Shown one piece after another: positions 1-10,512 of a DNA stretch of 18,697 nt. The notes under the pieces were generated by a model that worked only from the letters and a program-made list of their open reading frames with translations, had not been told where the DNA came from and made no database searches. The stretch is from Cladosporium sp. IMV 00045 (Eukaryota; Ascomycota; Dothideomycetes; Cladosporiales; Cladosporiaceae). The stretch covers positions 1 to 18,697 of the forward strand of contig MSJI02000278.1 of assembly GCA_001931905.2 (NCBI GenBank), read 5' to 3'. The stretch's first letter is position 1, and every line of letters begins with the position of its first letter. A program made the position numbers and the translations under genes.

Positions 1-2935
1 GCGGCGAAGAAGGGTTGCGAGAGGCCGACGAGGCGGGGTTGGGGGTCTGCGGAGCGCGTTGGGGTGGCGGCGCCGCTGGCTTCTTGTTGTTGTTGGGTCA
101 TCACTTCGAGGTAGCCGTCTTCGTTAAAGTGGCGACTTTGTCGCTTTGGCGTGCTGATCCCGCCGTCTTCGGGGTTGGAGGTTCGTCGGCTTAGGTCGTT
201 GGGCGTTTCAATGCATGAACTGGCGCTCGAGTCGGCGCGGGATGAGATTAGGCGGAGGGGTATCTTCATCGCGAATGTACTCCCTTCACCAACGGCTGAT
301 CGTACGCTCATGCTGCCGCGCATGAGACCTGCTAGCTGGGAGCAAATGCTTAAACCAAGTCCAGTCCCACCAAACTTCTTGCTCAAGCCAAGATCGCCTT
401 GTACGAATGGCTCAAAGATGCGTTGTTGCAGATTCTCCGGAATGCCGGGTCCAGTGTCTTGCACTTCGAACTCAAAAGTGAGGAACTTTCCTGGCGGGGG
501 TGTGGGAGCTCGTTCGATGAATTGCGCAAACGGCCGGTCCTTAAGCGGCACGTTTGCAGTGTCTGGTCGAGTTACCGAAAGTGTTGCCTCGGAGCCTTTG
601 ACGGAGCCTCTGTTTCGAGAAGAGTGTTGCCGTGATGCTCTTGAATGTCGCGATTGAAGAGAGCTTTTTCTTGACCCAACATCAGGAAGCTCAGGGAGAC
701 AGCGTATCCTCAAGACAACTGATCCGCCAGGTGGAGTGAATTTGAGCGAGTTGGACACCTGAGAACATGTCAGTAAGCGTTCTCGTATCTAGGAGAATCC
801 GAGCAACTCACGAGGTTGATGACCACCTGTAATATTCGGTGGGTATCTCCCCAAAGAATCATGTCCTTGATCCGTCCGGTTCCAAATGGACCCAGATCTG
901 TGTTCGCTGCCTCACCAGCACAGCTGACGCCATCTTCGTTCCTAAAAACCACATCTGGCACGCCCTGAAACTCTACCCTCAAATCGATCTGGCCTTCGGT
1001 GGCCTGCTTGTCGAAAATAGCCAGCACTTGCGAAGAAATATCTCGCAATCGGAATTCTTTCTCGTCCAGCGGTATTTGATGGCCCACCTGATTCTTGCTG
1101 AAGGTGAGCAAGTCGGTGAGTAAGTTGAGCAAAAGGTCACCGCTCTTATAGATGATCCCAAGCGATCTCTTCAGTCGCTGCGGATCGTTCTCCTGCATGC
1201 AGACAGCGCACATACCCAAAATGCCGTTCAGTGGCGTCTTGAGCTCATGAGAGATGTTGGCGATGAACAGAGTCTTGCTCTCGTTCGCTGCCTCGGCGGC
1301 TTTCTTGCTGAGTTCCAGTTCTGCTGTTCGTTGTTGCACTCGCTCCTCCAATTTCTCATATTGCATCATCAATTCGTCCGACATCTCGTTGAACGTTTCG
1401 GTCAAATCTGACAATTCATCTCTGATCCAGTGTTTACGCTCTTTGACCTTGCCAGGTATGCGAAACTGTCGTTTTCTTCGCTCTTGTCGACGAGCCTCTT
1501 TATCGACATGCCGACTCTTCCATCTAGAAATGATATTCCATCCCTCTTTTCGTGCAAGCACTTCATCTGCCGTGCCTCCATCTCCGTCGCCATCCGGTCC
1601 ATCATGATGTGGTAAAGATCCGAAAGAATCAAGACTCGATCTGCTTGGGTTGGTATTTGGCGGCGCGACGGACTTGACCGTGGCCTCACGCAGCCTTCTG
1701 ATAGGCATCACGGCGAAATGTGCGAGAGGAAACGCGAGTATCGCCAAAAATCCAGCAGTGGAGAATACACAGGCAATCAAAACATTCCGCAGATGGTCGA
1801 TAGGCTGCCAAACCTCGCTTTTGGCCTGTTCCACGAGTACTATCCAGTCGACCAGATCGCTTGAAGGGATGGCATATCCCACAGAGACGGCATCACCATC
1901 TTCGTTGTGAGTCGATATCAGTGCGCCTGACTGATCTTCATCCTGGCCGAGTTTCATGGCTTCCCCGACTGCAGGGTATTCGGAGATGTTGAATGGTGTA
2001 TCCAAATGAATATCATCTTCCCCGTGCCTGTCGGTATTATTGGAGAGCGGTGGAAGCACGAACTTTACTTCGTCGGGAGTAGCTGAACTAGCGCTGAGGG
2101 CTCCCTCGGTGAAAAGGTTTGCACTGTCCGCAGGACCGACGATTAACGTTTGTCCGGTCTCACCCAGGCCCTGCCAGCTGCGCATGACCTGTGAGATGAG
2201 CCTAGCATCCATCACGACCGTTAGCCATCCAAGTACGTCCACCGCGGAGGTGTTGTTGATGATCGGCTGTGTCAGTGAAACGAGGGTCAGGTTATCCGAC
2301 ACTTGCCAGGGTCCAAGCATGATGCTCTTGGATTTGTAGCTCAACTCCATGCCGTTGGTTCTGGCGCGGGCGTCTCTGTATGTATCGTTGTATTGCTCCG
2401 AGAAGAAGGTGAAATTTGGATACAAAGGAGGAGGGTAACCCAACCCTTCGTCGCCGAGAAAGACTTGCGATCCGTCTGGGTGTTTGAGAGGTAGCTCAAG
2501 GGTGTGATTCCAGATACTGCTGGTAGTATTGAGCACGCCGTACGGGCCACCCACTCCCGACTCATTCCTGGGATAGACGATGGATTGGAGAAGCAATGAT
2601 TGTCCAGTCGAGCTCCCTCCGCCAATAGCTGAGTTCATATCACTCCGTGCCCTTGCCCAGTTGGCGTCAGTGTTGTTATTCTGCTGCGCATAGCGCATCA
2701 AGGCGGTTTGAATGAGGACTCGCGACGCTACGAAGTTGGCCGACGTCTCCATGATGTCCAGATTGGAAGCCAACTGGGCGGCTTTGAGGGAGGCTGTCAG
2801 AGACAAGCGCGAGGAGCGGACGCTCAGCACGAAAGCGTGGTTGGTGACCCATGTTGCGACTGAGATGACGGCCAAGCCGATCAAGGCAGAGGTCAGGATG
2901 AGCAGGGCTAGTTGCTCGCGAATTGGTATGCGCAT
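1..2935 (-). CDS. SLN1: SLN1-type hybrid sensor histidine kinase (osmosensor), 3' end cut by window edge
   Basis: Membrane osmosensor kinase feeding the multistep phosphorelay to the HOG MAPK pathway. Exons are 2935-812 and 758-1 with a 53-nt GT-AG intron (759-811, branch CTGAC) placed inside the ATPase N box. Numbering from the ATG at 2935: helix 1 about 5-30, an extracellular sensor region with many N-X-S/T sequons, helix 2 about 385-410, a HAMP-like PIRRLR, a coiled coil about 505-550, then the H box SHELKTPLN with phospho-acceptor His-563 (codon 1249-1247). Exon 2 supplies NSLKFTPPGG, DTGPGIPE, FEPFVQGD and GGTGLGLSI, a complete HATPase_c. The receiver domain expected in the family lies beyond base 1. 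Start: family proteins begin MRIPIREQLALL, and the 2935 ATG has A at -3. An in-frame ATG at 2974 with a poor context would add 13 residues. The identification is firm and the exact start is less so. Confidence 0.93.
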
Positions 2936-2974
2936 CTTGAAGCGTCTCAAGGAACGGAGCCTCGTGAGGCGCAT

Positions 2975-5119
2975 GAGTACCGTATCCACCAGATCGATCT
3001 CTCCGCGAATCCCGTTCAGGCTCTTGTAAGGTGGAGTCGGAATCAGCGCCTGCTGGCGAGGATTGCGAGGAGGATGGCCGCAGCCGAGGTGTTATTACTA
3101 TCTGTCCGCGATGGAGATAAGGCCATGTCAAGACAGAGAGCACATTGAAGAAACGAGAGGAGTCGTCGAAGTCAGCGGAAGCAAGTCCAGCAGCGCAGCG
3201 GAGATGGCGCAGTGGCGCTGGAACCTTGTCGGGACGAGAGCTGGGCAAACGAGCTGTATGAGGAAGGGAGAAGGCGTGCAGGGTGACTCGCAAGCAGAGC
3301 AGTGAGGATAGATTTGCGAGGCGGAGAGTTTAGACGACAGATGCAAGGCGCCCGAGTGCTCGGCAGGGCAGGGTGTGGTTGTGGCGGGATGGGAATTGCA
3401 GAAGCGGTATACAGCAGTACGAGAGAGGATGTCTGTTTCGTTGGTCTTGTGTTGGATTGGGTGTTTCCAACAGGTGTATGGAGACAGACTACCTATGGGA
3501 GGAAAAGTGGGATGGAGGAGTCGGTCCTCAACACAAGGCTGGCGTCGGTCGTTCAATGGGTCGGGCTGACATGAAGCTGAGAGAGGTGCGTGAGACAGCC
3601 TGAGAGAGACACTTGAGAGAGCGTTAAAGTTGTCGAGTGGATTCCTCGCCCCAGCTTGTGCCAGAGTCTGGAGCGCAGATCTCGACAGGGCTCACGCTTT
3701 GGGAGGGTAGCCCTCTTGTCTCGCATGCCTGTGGCGCCAGTACACACAATTCGGATTTTCTCATGTGGATAGGTGTTCATCGTCGATCTACGACTTCCCA
3801 GTCATCAATCAATACGCCTATGATGATGCATGGCACCTGCATCTCCTTCAAGTCAAGATACCTTACAGACAACACCTCAATCAACACCCAAGACGAAGAT
3901 CTCCAGCTCCCTCCACGCCGACCCACTTCGCGTGTGCCGATGCGCCATAGAGTTGGCACCGCCTCTTTCGGCTAACAAACGTACCGTTCCTAGCGAGCAG
4001 TCTGGAAGCTCTCCCGTCACCAGATGCCCACTCTCGAGCCACTATCAACTGCACCCTGGTGTGCTGCTTGTGTTTGGGCCGCCAACGGTGCAGCGGTAGC
4101 CGTTGTTCCTTCAAGCCAAAAGGCGCACTGCTGACAGAGGGTTTGGCCGCATCCGCTGTCGCGACTTGACTCTATCTCACGCCATGGTGGAAGTGTCTGT
4201 CTAGTTTCGGTCATGTACCGGCATCATTATTCTCGTGGGCGGCGGTATGTACTCCGAAGTCTCTGTGGCGCCGCCTTTTGCCGCAAATGGTGGGAATCAT
4301 TCAAGTGGGAGCGATCAGGTCTACATTTGGGTCTCCATCCCAGTATAGCTCACATGTTCGACTCGGGACTATTGCCAGACTCTACTGCAAAATCACCTGC
4401 GTCGGGCACAGTTCATCGCGTGCTTTACACGTGTACTGAACACGCAGATCGGTCTTCTGGACGGGGCATGTTCGCAGGAGGTCTACGCTGTCTTTCTACT
4501 TGACCGCTCCTATACAGTATCTCAGCTCTCACCAAAGCACATCGGGACATCTGCAACCATCTCACTCCCTCTTCTATTGATATATCTCCATGACGGCCTC
4601 TTGGACGCGACCTTACACACGCGCATCACTCATCTTGCACGCGCAGTAGCCGACGATGCACTGCATGGCACATCGCCCGCATGACGCTACTGCAATCTGC
4701 CAACAAACAATCCTCCGCCATTGGCTATCAACCAGTCTTGCCATACCTGAAACGCTTCGCTCTGCGCTTCCCCAACCTCTTTCCCGACCGTCGGCCAAAC
4801 ATCACGTTTATAACGTTCGACTTTCGCGATGTTTTCGTGTCTACTCTTCCCAAGCCATCTCTGAACTTGCAGTTCCTACGCTTCAGGTCCGGTTTCTTGA
4901 ACTACTTTCTGCGAATCGAAGTGGGTGTGAGTCACCGTTCCTGCAGCACCGCTGCGAACAGAGGGGCCATTGTCACCACCGGTAAGAAGCAAGATGGCGA
5001 GTAAAAGATGTGCGATCGCGCTACCTGAGTACACGACTTCTTCCTCACATGTTCTACGTTCCTCATGCATTTATGATCCAAAAAACCAATATCTACCCTA
5101 ATATAATAGCATCGATATC
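2975..5119. other. Divergent intergenic region SLN1 / F-box gene
   Basis: This 2.1 kb stretch separates two head-to-head genes, so it should hold both promoters and 5' leaders. No reading frame in it shows a recognisable domain. The longest ATG-started frame I noticed is 107 codons at 4681-5004 on the plus strand and resembles no family I know. The SLN1 frame stays open upstream of 2974 as far as an in-frame TAA at 3092-3094. A CCAAT pentamer lies at 5086-5090, only about 30 nt before the F-box ATG, probably too close to be a promoter element. No RNA gene, repeat or transposon end was seen. Confidence 0.5.
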
Positions 5120-6894
5120 ATGACTTCCAAGCAGCGCCGGCCGTCTGCTCCTGTACTTCACCACAACCCTTCCTCTTCCTTCTCGACCGTCCCTTCAGCT
5201 GCGTCAGCTACTTCCGTCGGAAGCTCACGCAGTGGAGGGAGCAGACTTCTATTCGGAGAAATTGACATCGCAAGCGATCGATGTATGCATCGTCCAATGC
5301 ATTCAATAGAGCTTCTCAATGCTGACAATACAACACAGCTTCTGAAACGATCGCATCTGTCTGCAGCCTGGTGCTGTCTGACAGTAGCAAATTTCTCCGT
5401 TTCTGGCTGACTGATCGATGCCGTGAACACCTCATTTCGTGTCTGTCGAAGCAGGACTCGGCCAATCTACGACTCGTCTGCCATGATTTCAGCGTACGGG
5501 CCGCACCCTCGCTATTTGAGAAGCTAGACATCAAGTTTAAAGCAAGCACTTTCACTCGGCCTGCCAGACTCGCCGCCCTGGATCGACTGGGATTTTACGT
5601 GAAACACTTGACGTTCACCATTCCACACACGGTTGACACTTTTCTTCCACCGTTGATACATCCGGGAAATGGAGACGAGCTCAATTTCACATACACCCCA
5701 CAAATCGAATCTTCGAACTCACATCAAGCCAAGTACGGCGATGAAGACATCACAGAACTCCTGCTCCATCAGTATCCTCCTCTCTTCCATGCAGCCACAA
5801 ACGTTCCAGCATTCATCCGCGGATTCTCCTGCTTCTTCAACCTCAAACATCTCGAAATCAGCTGTCCAGGATTCGACCCATCCCTAGCAAATCGCCGCAG
5901 CACAGTCGATTTCACACTCACGTCTCTTCGCATCGCTGTTGAACGCAACATCATGAACTCGCTCGACACCTTGACCATATCACCAATCCATCTCGGAGGC
6001 CTACTACCACTCTCACCCCTGACCGGGAGCGGAGCCAACCCTTCTTCAGCAAAACGCTGGTCCTGCATCAAACACCTCTCCATCTCAACAACCACTCCTA
6101 TCCCCCCATCTCCGCACAAATCACCACTGACACAACAACGCAACCCAACCAAACTCCTCAGCTCATACATCTCCGCCTTCCAAACCAACCTCCTCACCTT
6201 CCAACTCACCTGGCTGGGTCCGAAAGGACCCCTCCCATTCCCGAACCCAACTCCCACTCCCCCTCCTCTACCCTCCCGCCACCAAACCAGCCCCCATCTC
6301 CCCCTCTTCCCCCAAATCCGCACCCTCACCCTCCAAAACGCCACAACAACCGCCCCCACCCTCCGCACGCTCGCCCTCTCCCACGCCTCAACCCTCCAAA
6401 CCCTCGAACTGACCAACGTCGACCTCACCACCGGCACCTGGAAAGAAGCCTTCGCCCCTCTCGTCGAGCCCTCTTCCCCAAAACAGCGGCCGCCCAAACG
6501 CCCTCGCCATGAACCTTCCAGGCCTTCGCGCTCGCCGCGCTCGCCACGCACGCCCCGTGCGACGAAGGACGCGGTGGAAATGGCCGAGATTCCTATCATG
6601 TTCACGCCGCCGCGCAGGAACCGTCCTGTGGTTGCGCCGGCGCCGGCGAGGGGGTTTCCGACGTCCCCGCCGCGCGGTGTTCATCCTGCGGCGCGCTTGC
6701 AGGCCCAGCATCAGCACTCCCCGCCCATTGCAGGTCAAGGGCGAGAAGCGAGTGCGGCGGCGGGGCGGGGTGGGAGGGTGGTTTTCGCGGGTGCGGTGCT
6801 GGAGCAACAGAAGGATATGAAGATTGAGGAAGGGAAGGGGAAGAGGGGCATTCTGGGGAGGGTTAAGAGGGTTGTTAGGCGGTTTGGTGGGTGA
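5120..6894 (+). CDS. F-box / LRR-like protein, fungal family with IPIM motif
   Basis: Exons 5120-5282 and 5339-6894, 572 aa. The 56-nt intron (GTATGC donor, CTGAC branch 5322-5326, AG 5338) is needed because the main frame has a TGA at 5323 and no ATG before the conserved domain; the join keeps frame in phase 1. Residues 1-75 are Ser-rich and disordered. About 76-120 is F-box-like, with FWLTDRCREHLISCLSK then LRLVCHDFSVRAAPSLF, the L-R-x-V-C helix typical of F-box proteins. The middle holds irregular Leu-rich strands (FNLKHLEISCPG, LDTLTISPIHLGG, IRTLTLQNA, LQTLELTNVDL), as in LRR-type substrate receptors. A Pro/Arg/Ser-rich tail with RSPR repeats follows, then AEIPIMFTPP, a motif I recall near the end of related fungal proteins, and a basic C-terminus. 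The likely role is a substrate adaptor of an SCF ubiquitin ligase, binding Skp1; the target is unknown. This is a family-level call by recall. Confidence 0.8.
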
Positions 6895-7643
6895 GTTGGT
6901 TGATTAACAGGGGGTTTGGGATTCATGATTTTTGTTCCTAGCCTGATGAACTTTTTACGACTTTTCAATCAAGTTACGTTTTGATGAGAGATGTGGCTTG
7001 GTAGTCTTTCTTCTTTGTTCCTTGCTTTTTCTTTCTTTTTTCTTTTTTTTTTTCTTTTTCTTTTCTTTTTCTTTTGTTCGGTCGATTGGAGTCGCTTGAT
7101 AGGTTCTGGTATCGCATGTTTTGAATGATGATAAGTTGAAACTGTAAATTCACTTTTTTGGCCCCCCCGTAGATATCTTTACAAGCATTTACTACTATCA
7201 AAAAGATCCGATGAGCCGTGAAGATCAGCATTCGATAGATCGTGCCCCCCTATGCACGAGCAAATTGCAAGCAACTGTTCGGCATGTTTCTCCGTCGTTG
7301 CACAATTTTTTCGTGTGCAGTTTTCTCTCGTCCTCCCTCAGGCGCACACTTTGTGCTGACGTTCAGTAGTCCCGGTGACAAAAGTACATGTACATGAATG
7401 GGATTTCCCTGCGCCAGCCCGGTCTCGATGCAAGCTTTGTCGCTGCCGTACACCATTGCCCACGCCCCGTTCTTGGATCCAGTGATGCAGCCTGTGAGGG
7501 CACGCTGGCATCGCAAGCCATGTCTGGCTGTTGCGACGTGCCATTCTCCGTCCCCGTCTTTTCTCGATACGAAGGAACATGAGGGGAGAACAGTCGTCGC
7601 AGACAGCCCGGTTCAAAAGAAACTAACAAACTCTCACCCCACC
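6895..7643. other. Convergent intergenic region F-box / RRP7
   Basis: This holds the 3' flanks of two tail-to-tail genes. Its notable content is a long T/C run at 7025-7075 and a run of seven C at 7161-7167. Overlapping frames at 7250-7943 run on both strands, carry no recognisable domain and partly extend over the RRP7 3' end. I see no gene here. Confidence 0.5.
7025..7075. repeat. Pure polypyrimidine run (51 nt, T-rich)
   Basis: Every base from 7025 to 7075 is T or C on the plus strand, and T/C dominance extends back to about 7005 with few interruptions. It lies about 130 nt past the F-box stop codon, so it would fall in or just after that gene's 3' UTR as a U-rich stretch. Its complement is purine-rich with respect to RRP7. 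It may be a low-complexity slippage tract, a 3'-end processing element, or both; the sequence alone does not decide. Confidence 0.7.
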
Positions 7644-8591
7644 TCACTCCGGCCTCGCCCTCCCCCTCCTCCGCCTCAACTCCTCCACCCGCCTCTGATC
7701 CTCCTCAAACGCCCTGACCAGATCCTTCGCCTCGTCCTTCTTCCTCTCTCTCGTCTGAAAGCGGTAAAAGTCCTCCCCGATCATCTTCTTCTGCCTCTTC
7801 GCCAACTCCTCGCCCTTCAAACGCGCCGCCTCCTCACGCGCAGCATCGCCCTTCCCTCCCCTTCCGACAGTGATGAAACCATCCTCGTCCGGCTGCGAGC
7901 GCATGCGGGCCTGCGCGCGCGCTCTCGCGACTTCCTGCGCTGAAAGGGCGGTCATGAAAGCGTCGATGGAGGACTGCAGGGCGTGGCGCGAGGGGTAGCG
8001 CAGTTTGTGGTGGGCGAGGTAGCGTGCGCTGCCCAGGGGAGGGAGTTTGCTCTCCAATCCTGCCGCTGCCCAGGTGATGGGTTTGCCTATTTTCGCCGCT
8101 CGCTTGGCTTCTTTCAACGCCAGCTCGGCGCTCGCTTTGTCGACGAAAGTCGCGATGGCCGTGCTGCCGCTGCGGTGCATTTCGCGCTCCTGCGTGGCGG
8201 GGAGACTGCCGACTTCTCTCGCATCTTCCTTTGCGTCGTCTGCGGCTTCGCCAGATTCGTGGTCGCGCTTCCTCTTCTTGCGCGCCGGCGCAACGGGCGC
8301 TGTGATTCCCTTGCCGACGCGGGCGCCTTCGAAAGCGACGCTTTCGATCCTCGCGCCGCCGAGCTGGTCCGCGAACAGGGAGCGGATGTGCGTTTCTGTG
8401 GCGTCTGAGGGGACGTTTACCAGGAAGAGTTCTCGGGGGGTGTCGGTTGTGGGAACTTTGGGGGCGTTGGCGCGGATGTAGAGGTGGTGCGTGGTTTCTT
8501 TGGGGTAGGACGGGAGGGCGGGGAGGCGCAGGGATAGGACGGTGAATTCGTTGACTGTTGCTGCTAGGGAGCGCTTTTGTGAAGGTGCCAT
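7644..8591 (-). CDS. RRP7: Ribosomal RNA-processing protein 7 (Rrp7), small-subunit assembly factor
   Basis: Single exon, 315 aa, ATG 8591-8589, TGA 7646-7644. Rrp7 is a nucleolar component of the UTP-C/CURI module of the 90S pre-ribosome, needed for 18S rRNA maturation. Residues about 50-195 form an RRM-like fold starting RELFLVNVPSDATETHI and ending GSTAIATFVDKASAELAL; this domain is interrupted by a charged insert (about 100-130, KKRKRDHESGE). The diagnostic C-terminal part follows: DEDGFITVGRGG (about 237-248), then FYRFQTRERKKDE and FEEDQRRVEELRRRRG up to RARPE. This matches the Rrp7 C-terminal signature of F-Y-R-F-Q-x-R-E and F-E-E-D-(K/Q)-(K/R)-R. Length is normal for a fungal Rrp7. 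Codons shift from C-ending near the start to G-ending near the stop (see findings). Promoter candidates are the palindrome at 8694-8709 and a CCTT run. Confidence 0.93.
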   Translation of the reverse strand: MAPSQKRSLAATVNEFTVLSLRLPALPSYPKETTHHLYIRANAPKVPTTDTPRELFLVNVPSDATETHIRSLFADQLGGARIESVAFEGARVGKGITAPVAPARKKRKRDHESGEAADDAKEDAREVGSLPATQEREMHRSGSTAIATFVDKASAELALKEAKRAAKIGKPITWAAAGLESKLPPLGSARYLAHHKLRYPSRHALQSSIDAFMTALSAQEVARARAQARMRSQPDEDGFITVGRGGKGDAAREEAARLKGEELAKRQKKMIGEDFYRFQTRERKKDEAKDLVRAFEEDQRRVEELRRRRGRARPE

Positions 8592-8693
8592 TTCGGCGGT
8601 GGTGTAGTGGTGAGGTTTGGCGCAGGGCTGGATGGGCGAATTATTATTTCTAGAACTTGAAGATTGAAGATTGAAGGTTTCGGAGAGGGAATG

Positions 8694-8709
8694 GCGTTAT
8701 CGATAACGC
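8694..8709. promoter_or_regulatory. Perfect 16-bp palindrome upstream of RRP7
   Basis: GCGTTATCGATAACGC equals its own reverse complement and centres about 110 bp upstream of the RRP7 ATG. The core TATCGATA recurs twice in the inverted repeat at 15440-15462. A symmetric site of this size in a promoter suggests binding by a homodimeric factor, but no fungal factor for it is known to me. Confidence 0.35.
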
Positions 8710-8731
8710 TAGTGCCGGGATTTGCCGTTCG

Positions 8732-8760
8732 CCTTCCTTGCTTCCTTCCTTCCTTCCCTC
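8732..8760. repeat. CCTT microsatellite
   Basis: A run of CCTT/CTTC units with one G interruption (at 8740), fading into CCCTCC. It lies about 140-170 bp upstream of the RRP7 start. Read on the RRP7 strand it is a GGAA/GAAG run. It is simple-sequence DNA, with no specific function implied. Confidence 0.75.
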
Positions 8761-10512
8761 CACCCATTCCGCTCCCTTTCCTCCCCGAAAACATACCTTA
8801 TTCGATTCACGACACTTCACCTCGCAATTTACGCCAGTTAGGCACAAAACGAAGAGCCGTCTTCTTCACCTTCGCCTACCCTCTGAAATCCTATACTCAG
8901 GCACTGGACGATCCGTAAATTGCTGAAGTGCTCGTGCCAGACCCAAGGCTGCTAGAAACACAAGGCATACCGTCTTCTCTTTCAAAGCACAAGGGTCTCA
9001 TGTACGGTGAGGTCTGCACCTGGTCGTACTCTCTCCGCCAGATCTCCCGTGTCTCTTATCATTGGGCGTCGGGCGAGATATTGATTGCTATTATCCGATG
9101 ACTGTGCTAGTCGTCGGCTTCAATCTTCGGATTTCGACTACTCTGATGGTAACAAAATGAAGTGATCATAACGTTACTTTCCCGCAGCGTCAACTGCTCA
9201 CAGTCTTGCGAGAGCTCTTCCCTCGCGTCTCGATCTAAATGGTGATTTGAGAGTTCTGCTCCTGTTGCACCTGGCTAATGAGTGGGCATGTTGATCTTGA
9301 CGGCTATTTTTTGGTTACTTCTGCCTTGAGAAGTGCTGAGCTTCTGCTTGTCTGTAGATTTTTTGTTGTGCCTCAAGGCTTTATCTAAACGCAGTTTCGC
9401 ACTCACCGGCTTCTAGGGCTTTGTCGACACATCTTGCGAACCACGACTTCCCCCTGCTTCTGTTGCAGAAACGACCAGGAAGCATCGAAGCCTTGGAAAC
9501 ATGGGATCAGCAGGCTTACAAGCGCAGATATGGTGCTTCGCCATGCACTGACGGATAGGTTCGCTCGTTCTGACGGTCGGAGACGACCGCTCTGGCAATC
9601 TGTCCTTTCAAAGATGCGACACTCGTCACAGATGACGTCGCGGTTGATCAAACTAAGCACGCCACAGACGCCAGCATTCCATCCGGCATACTGGTATAAT
9701 CGAACACAACGATATTCGCAAGGTTCGTCCTGTCGCTTATACTGCCAAGTTGCCAACAAGCCGGCGTCGAGCGTGTCATCACACCACCGAGCTGTCTGCA
9801 GACGAGACGACGGTGAACTCAGAGTCATGCAACAGGCATATATCTCCTCGCCTCACCAGCCGATCGCGTTTAGCGAAATGGCTGAAGTCGTCATGGTTCT
9901 TTGACACCAACGCCTTGCCAGATTGACGATGATGGGCTTTGCTTCCAGCGAAAATTGACCTTCGTTAAAATTGATAGCTCGTAAGCGATCTCGGCCGTGT
10001 ATGCTACAGTAGGAAAGCCGCGATCTGATCGATTCACCAACCTTTTTATCTATGCCCTGCTCTTGTCGGAGGGCTCCCGCGTGCAGACCGCGGTCGCCGG
10101 GCCCACCTCACGTGCACTTCAAGCGGGCAACCCCATAAAGCCCAGACGACTGCACCTCTTGGAAACTTGGCTCTCCTGGCAAAGGATCCAAACGGACAAC
10201 AACGACACGCGAACGAGGCAGGCTTGCTCTTCTTATGTTTCTCATCGTTGCGGCGCTCGCCTTGGCTGGCTCGCGGTTTACTGTATTCGGCATTCCGGCG
10301 CAAAGGTCATTACCCTCCTCAACTCCATTTTTCCGACTCATCGTAGCAATCTCACACATGTGCCAATCGTTCGCGCGGCATGTCGAGCGCAAGTGGTGTC
10401 GACAGGCTCGTGCCCAGTGTTAAAGATAAGTCCACTTAAAACCCTCCACAGTCCCCATACCCCAGATTGTTGCGTTGCTCTTTGATCCACCGTTTTGGCC
10501 CACTCTGAAAGC

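Larger units (their letters stand above)
8592..10512. other. Divergent intergenic region RRP7 / sugar transporter
   Basis: The 1.9 kb between two head-to-head genes should contain both promoters. The RRP7-proximal 170 bp holds a perfect palindrome and a CCTT microsatellite. Frames at 9403-9828 (minus, ATG-started, 141 codons) and 9530-9904 (plus, ATG-started) overlap each other and show no recognisable domain. The frame at 9997-10485 has no ATG at its start. I see no tRNA, 5S rRNA or transposon ends. Confidence 0.45.

Noticed and set aside
4340..4375. T-arm-like string ATGTTCGACTCGGGA considered as part of a tRNA
   Set aside because: No matching A box or acceptor stem could be placed around it.
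4681..5004. 107-codon ATG-started plus-strand frame upstream of the F-box gene
   Set aside because: It overlaps another frame of similar length and matches no known family; that length is not unusual by chance in 2 kb of spacer.
5769..6605. 278-codon open frame on the minus strand opposite the F-box gene
   Set aside because: It mirrors the composition-biased F-box exon; its Arg/Gly/Val-rich translation has no domain and the opposite strand encodes a coherent protein.
9403..9904. Overlapping frames on both strands (141 codons minus with ATG at 9828; plus-strand frame with first ATG at 9530)
   Set aside because: They overlap each other, have random-looking Cys/Trp/Ser-rich products and no motif or splice pattern. 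A profile search would be needed to revive either.
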